13,000 nucleotides of DNA from Thermococcus sp. (GTDB lineage: Archaea > Methanobacteriota_B > Thermococci > Thermococcales > Thermococcaceae). The stretch covers positions 1-13,000 of the forward strand of contig JALSNG010000044.1 in NCBI GenBank assembly GCA_026987155.1, given 5' to 3'. How positions within the stretch are numbered: the stretch's first letter is position 1; each line of letters opens with the position of its first letter. This document shows positions 12,574-13,000 of this stretch, in pieces. The notes beneath the pieces were generated by a model. That model was given only the letters and a program-made list of their open reading frames with translations. It was not told the origin of the DNA and did not search any database. A program made the position numbers and the translations under genes.

Positions 12574-13000
12574 AATAACCTGGCAAGAAAAGGAGATTAA
12601 GTGGAGAAAAGAAAAACTAAAAGAACACGATAAAGTTATTAAAACTCACTATGATATACTTTTAGTGACGTTTCTTTTGACATCGCTTTCAGTTATACTT
12701 GCACCGGAGAGAGAAGAAGGCGCTATCAAGGCTATCATAGCTCTTATAGGACTGCTTAGTGCTGCGGTCATGATATATGCAATAGTAATAATAGTTATTG
12801 GGCATTTTCATCTCAAAAAATCAATAAAAGACGAAATCAATGAATTAAAAAAGGAAAAAGAAAAACTGGAGAAGAGATATTGGGAAACATCAATTGAGGA
12901 ACTCGCAAGGAAAAAATTTGGCGACGCTTTCTTAGAAAAGTGCAGAAAAAAGTTCAGAGAATACTCCTCGAAAAACAATGCAGATTGGAAAATACTCTCA
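12551..13000 (+). CDS. Two-helix membrane protein with cytoplasmic coiled coil (C-terminus cut by window edge)
   Basis: The frame runs without a stop from ATG 12551 to the end of the window, giving 150 residues. A charged N-terminal helix (MRERLWNKITWQEKEIKWRK, to about 34) is followed by two membrane segments, about 35-51 (YDILLVTFLLTSLSVIL) and 58-84 (AIKAIIALIGLLSAAVMIYA and onward). Next come a Lys/Glu-rich coiled coil (about 89-112) and a further basic region. Only a short extracellular loop (APEREEG) joins the helices, so both ends probably face the cytoplasm. No family is identified. The layout resembles small two-helix effectors such as SLATT proteins, but only in topology. The DNA is about one third G+C with heavy AAA/ATA use, clearly lower than in the genes to the left, which suggests recent acquisition. 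It overlaps the 51-residue gene by 23 nt. Confidence 0.7.
   Translation, partial: MRERLWNKITWQEKEIKWRKEKLKEHDKVIKTHYDILLVTFLLTSLSVILAPEREEGAIKAIIALIGLLSAAVMIYAIVIIVIGHFHLKKSIKDEINELKKEKEKLEKRYWETSIEELARKKFGDAFLEKCRKKFREYSSKNNADWKILS

Noticed and set aside
1..13000. Search by eye for tRNA, rRNA, CRISPR arrays and insertion sequences
   Set aside because: No T-loop signature in a foldable context, no regularly spaced repeats and no transposase-like frame were found.

Overview
The window comes from a hyperthermophilic euryarchaeon of the order Thermococcales, most likely Thermococcus. Several genes point there: a Nop5 C/D-box RNP subunit, a ribose-1,5-bisphosphate isomerase of the archaeal AMP pathway, PfpI, a SnatA/MarC transporter and an FL11-like Lrp regulator. 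Promoters are BRE/TATA-like AT boxes about 25 nt upstream of short GGTGG/GGTGAT leaders, and there are no bacterial -35/-10 elements. From memory, the order nop5, ribose-1,5-bisphosphate isomerase, aminotransferase also occurs in T. kodakarensis. No tRNA, rRNA, CRISPR array or insertion sequence was seen.

Left part (1-5772). The window opens inside nop5 (minus strand, C-terminus missing), followed by the isomerase (minus), a PLP aminotransferase (plus), a radical SAM protein (minus), an OsmC protein, a SnatA/MarC amino-acid transporter and a small conserved protein (all three plus). The genes are tightly packed, with overlapping or touching stops and short divergent promoter regions.

Middle part (5756-8155). 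A minus-strand cluster reads, in transcription order: a membrane-anchored protein with seven V-V/T-G-D-V repeats (DUF4097/YvlB-like), a PspC-domain membrane protein, a 75-residue three-helix membrane protein, and a CitG-like protein. The last three are joined by 1-nt or 0-nt junctions. The pairing of a DUF4097-like protein with PspC recalls bacterial envelope-stress operons.

Next part (8156-10594). After a small hairpin-bearing interval come pfpI and an Lrp/AsnC regulator (minus). A divergent DRG-family GTPase with a TGS domain (plus) follows.

Right part (10595-13000). This is the accessory end of the window. It holds a structured intergenic region, an 80-residue UPF0175 protein, and an archaeal STAND-like ATPase on the opposite strand. 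It ends in an AT-rich two-gene unit: a 51-residue charged protein and a two-helix membrane protein cut by the window edge. The UPF0175 gene and the 51-residue ORF are preceded by an identical 18-bp promoter block at the same distance from their ribosome-binding region, so they may be controlled together. This right-hand segment is the best candidate for something undescribed.
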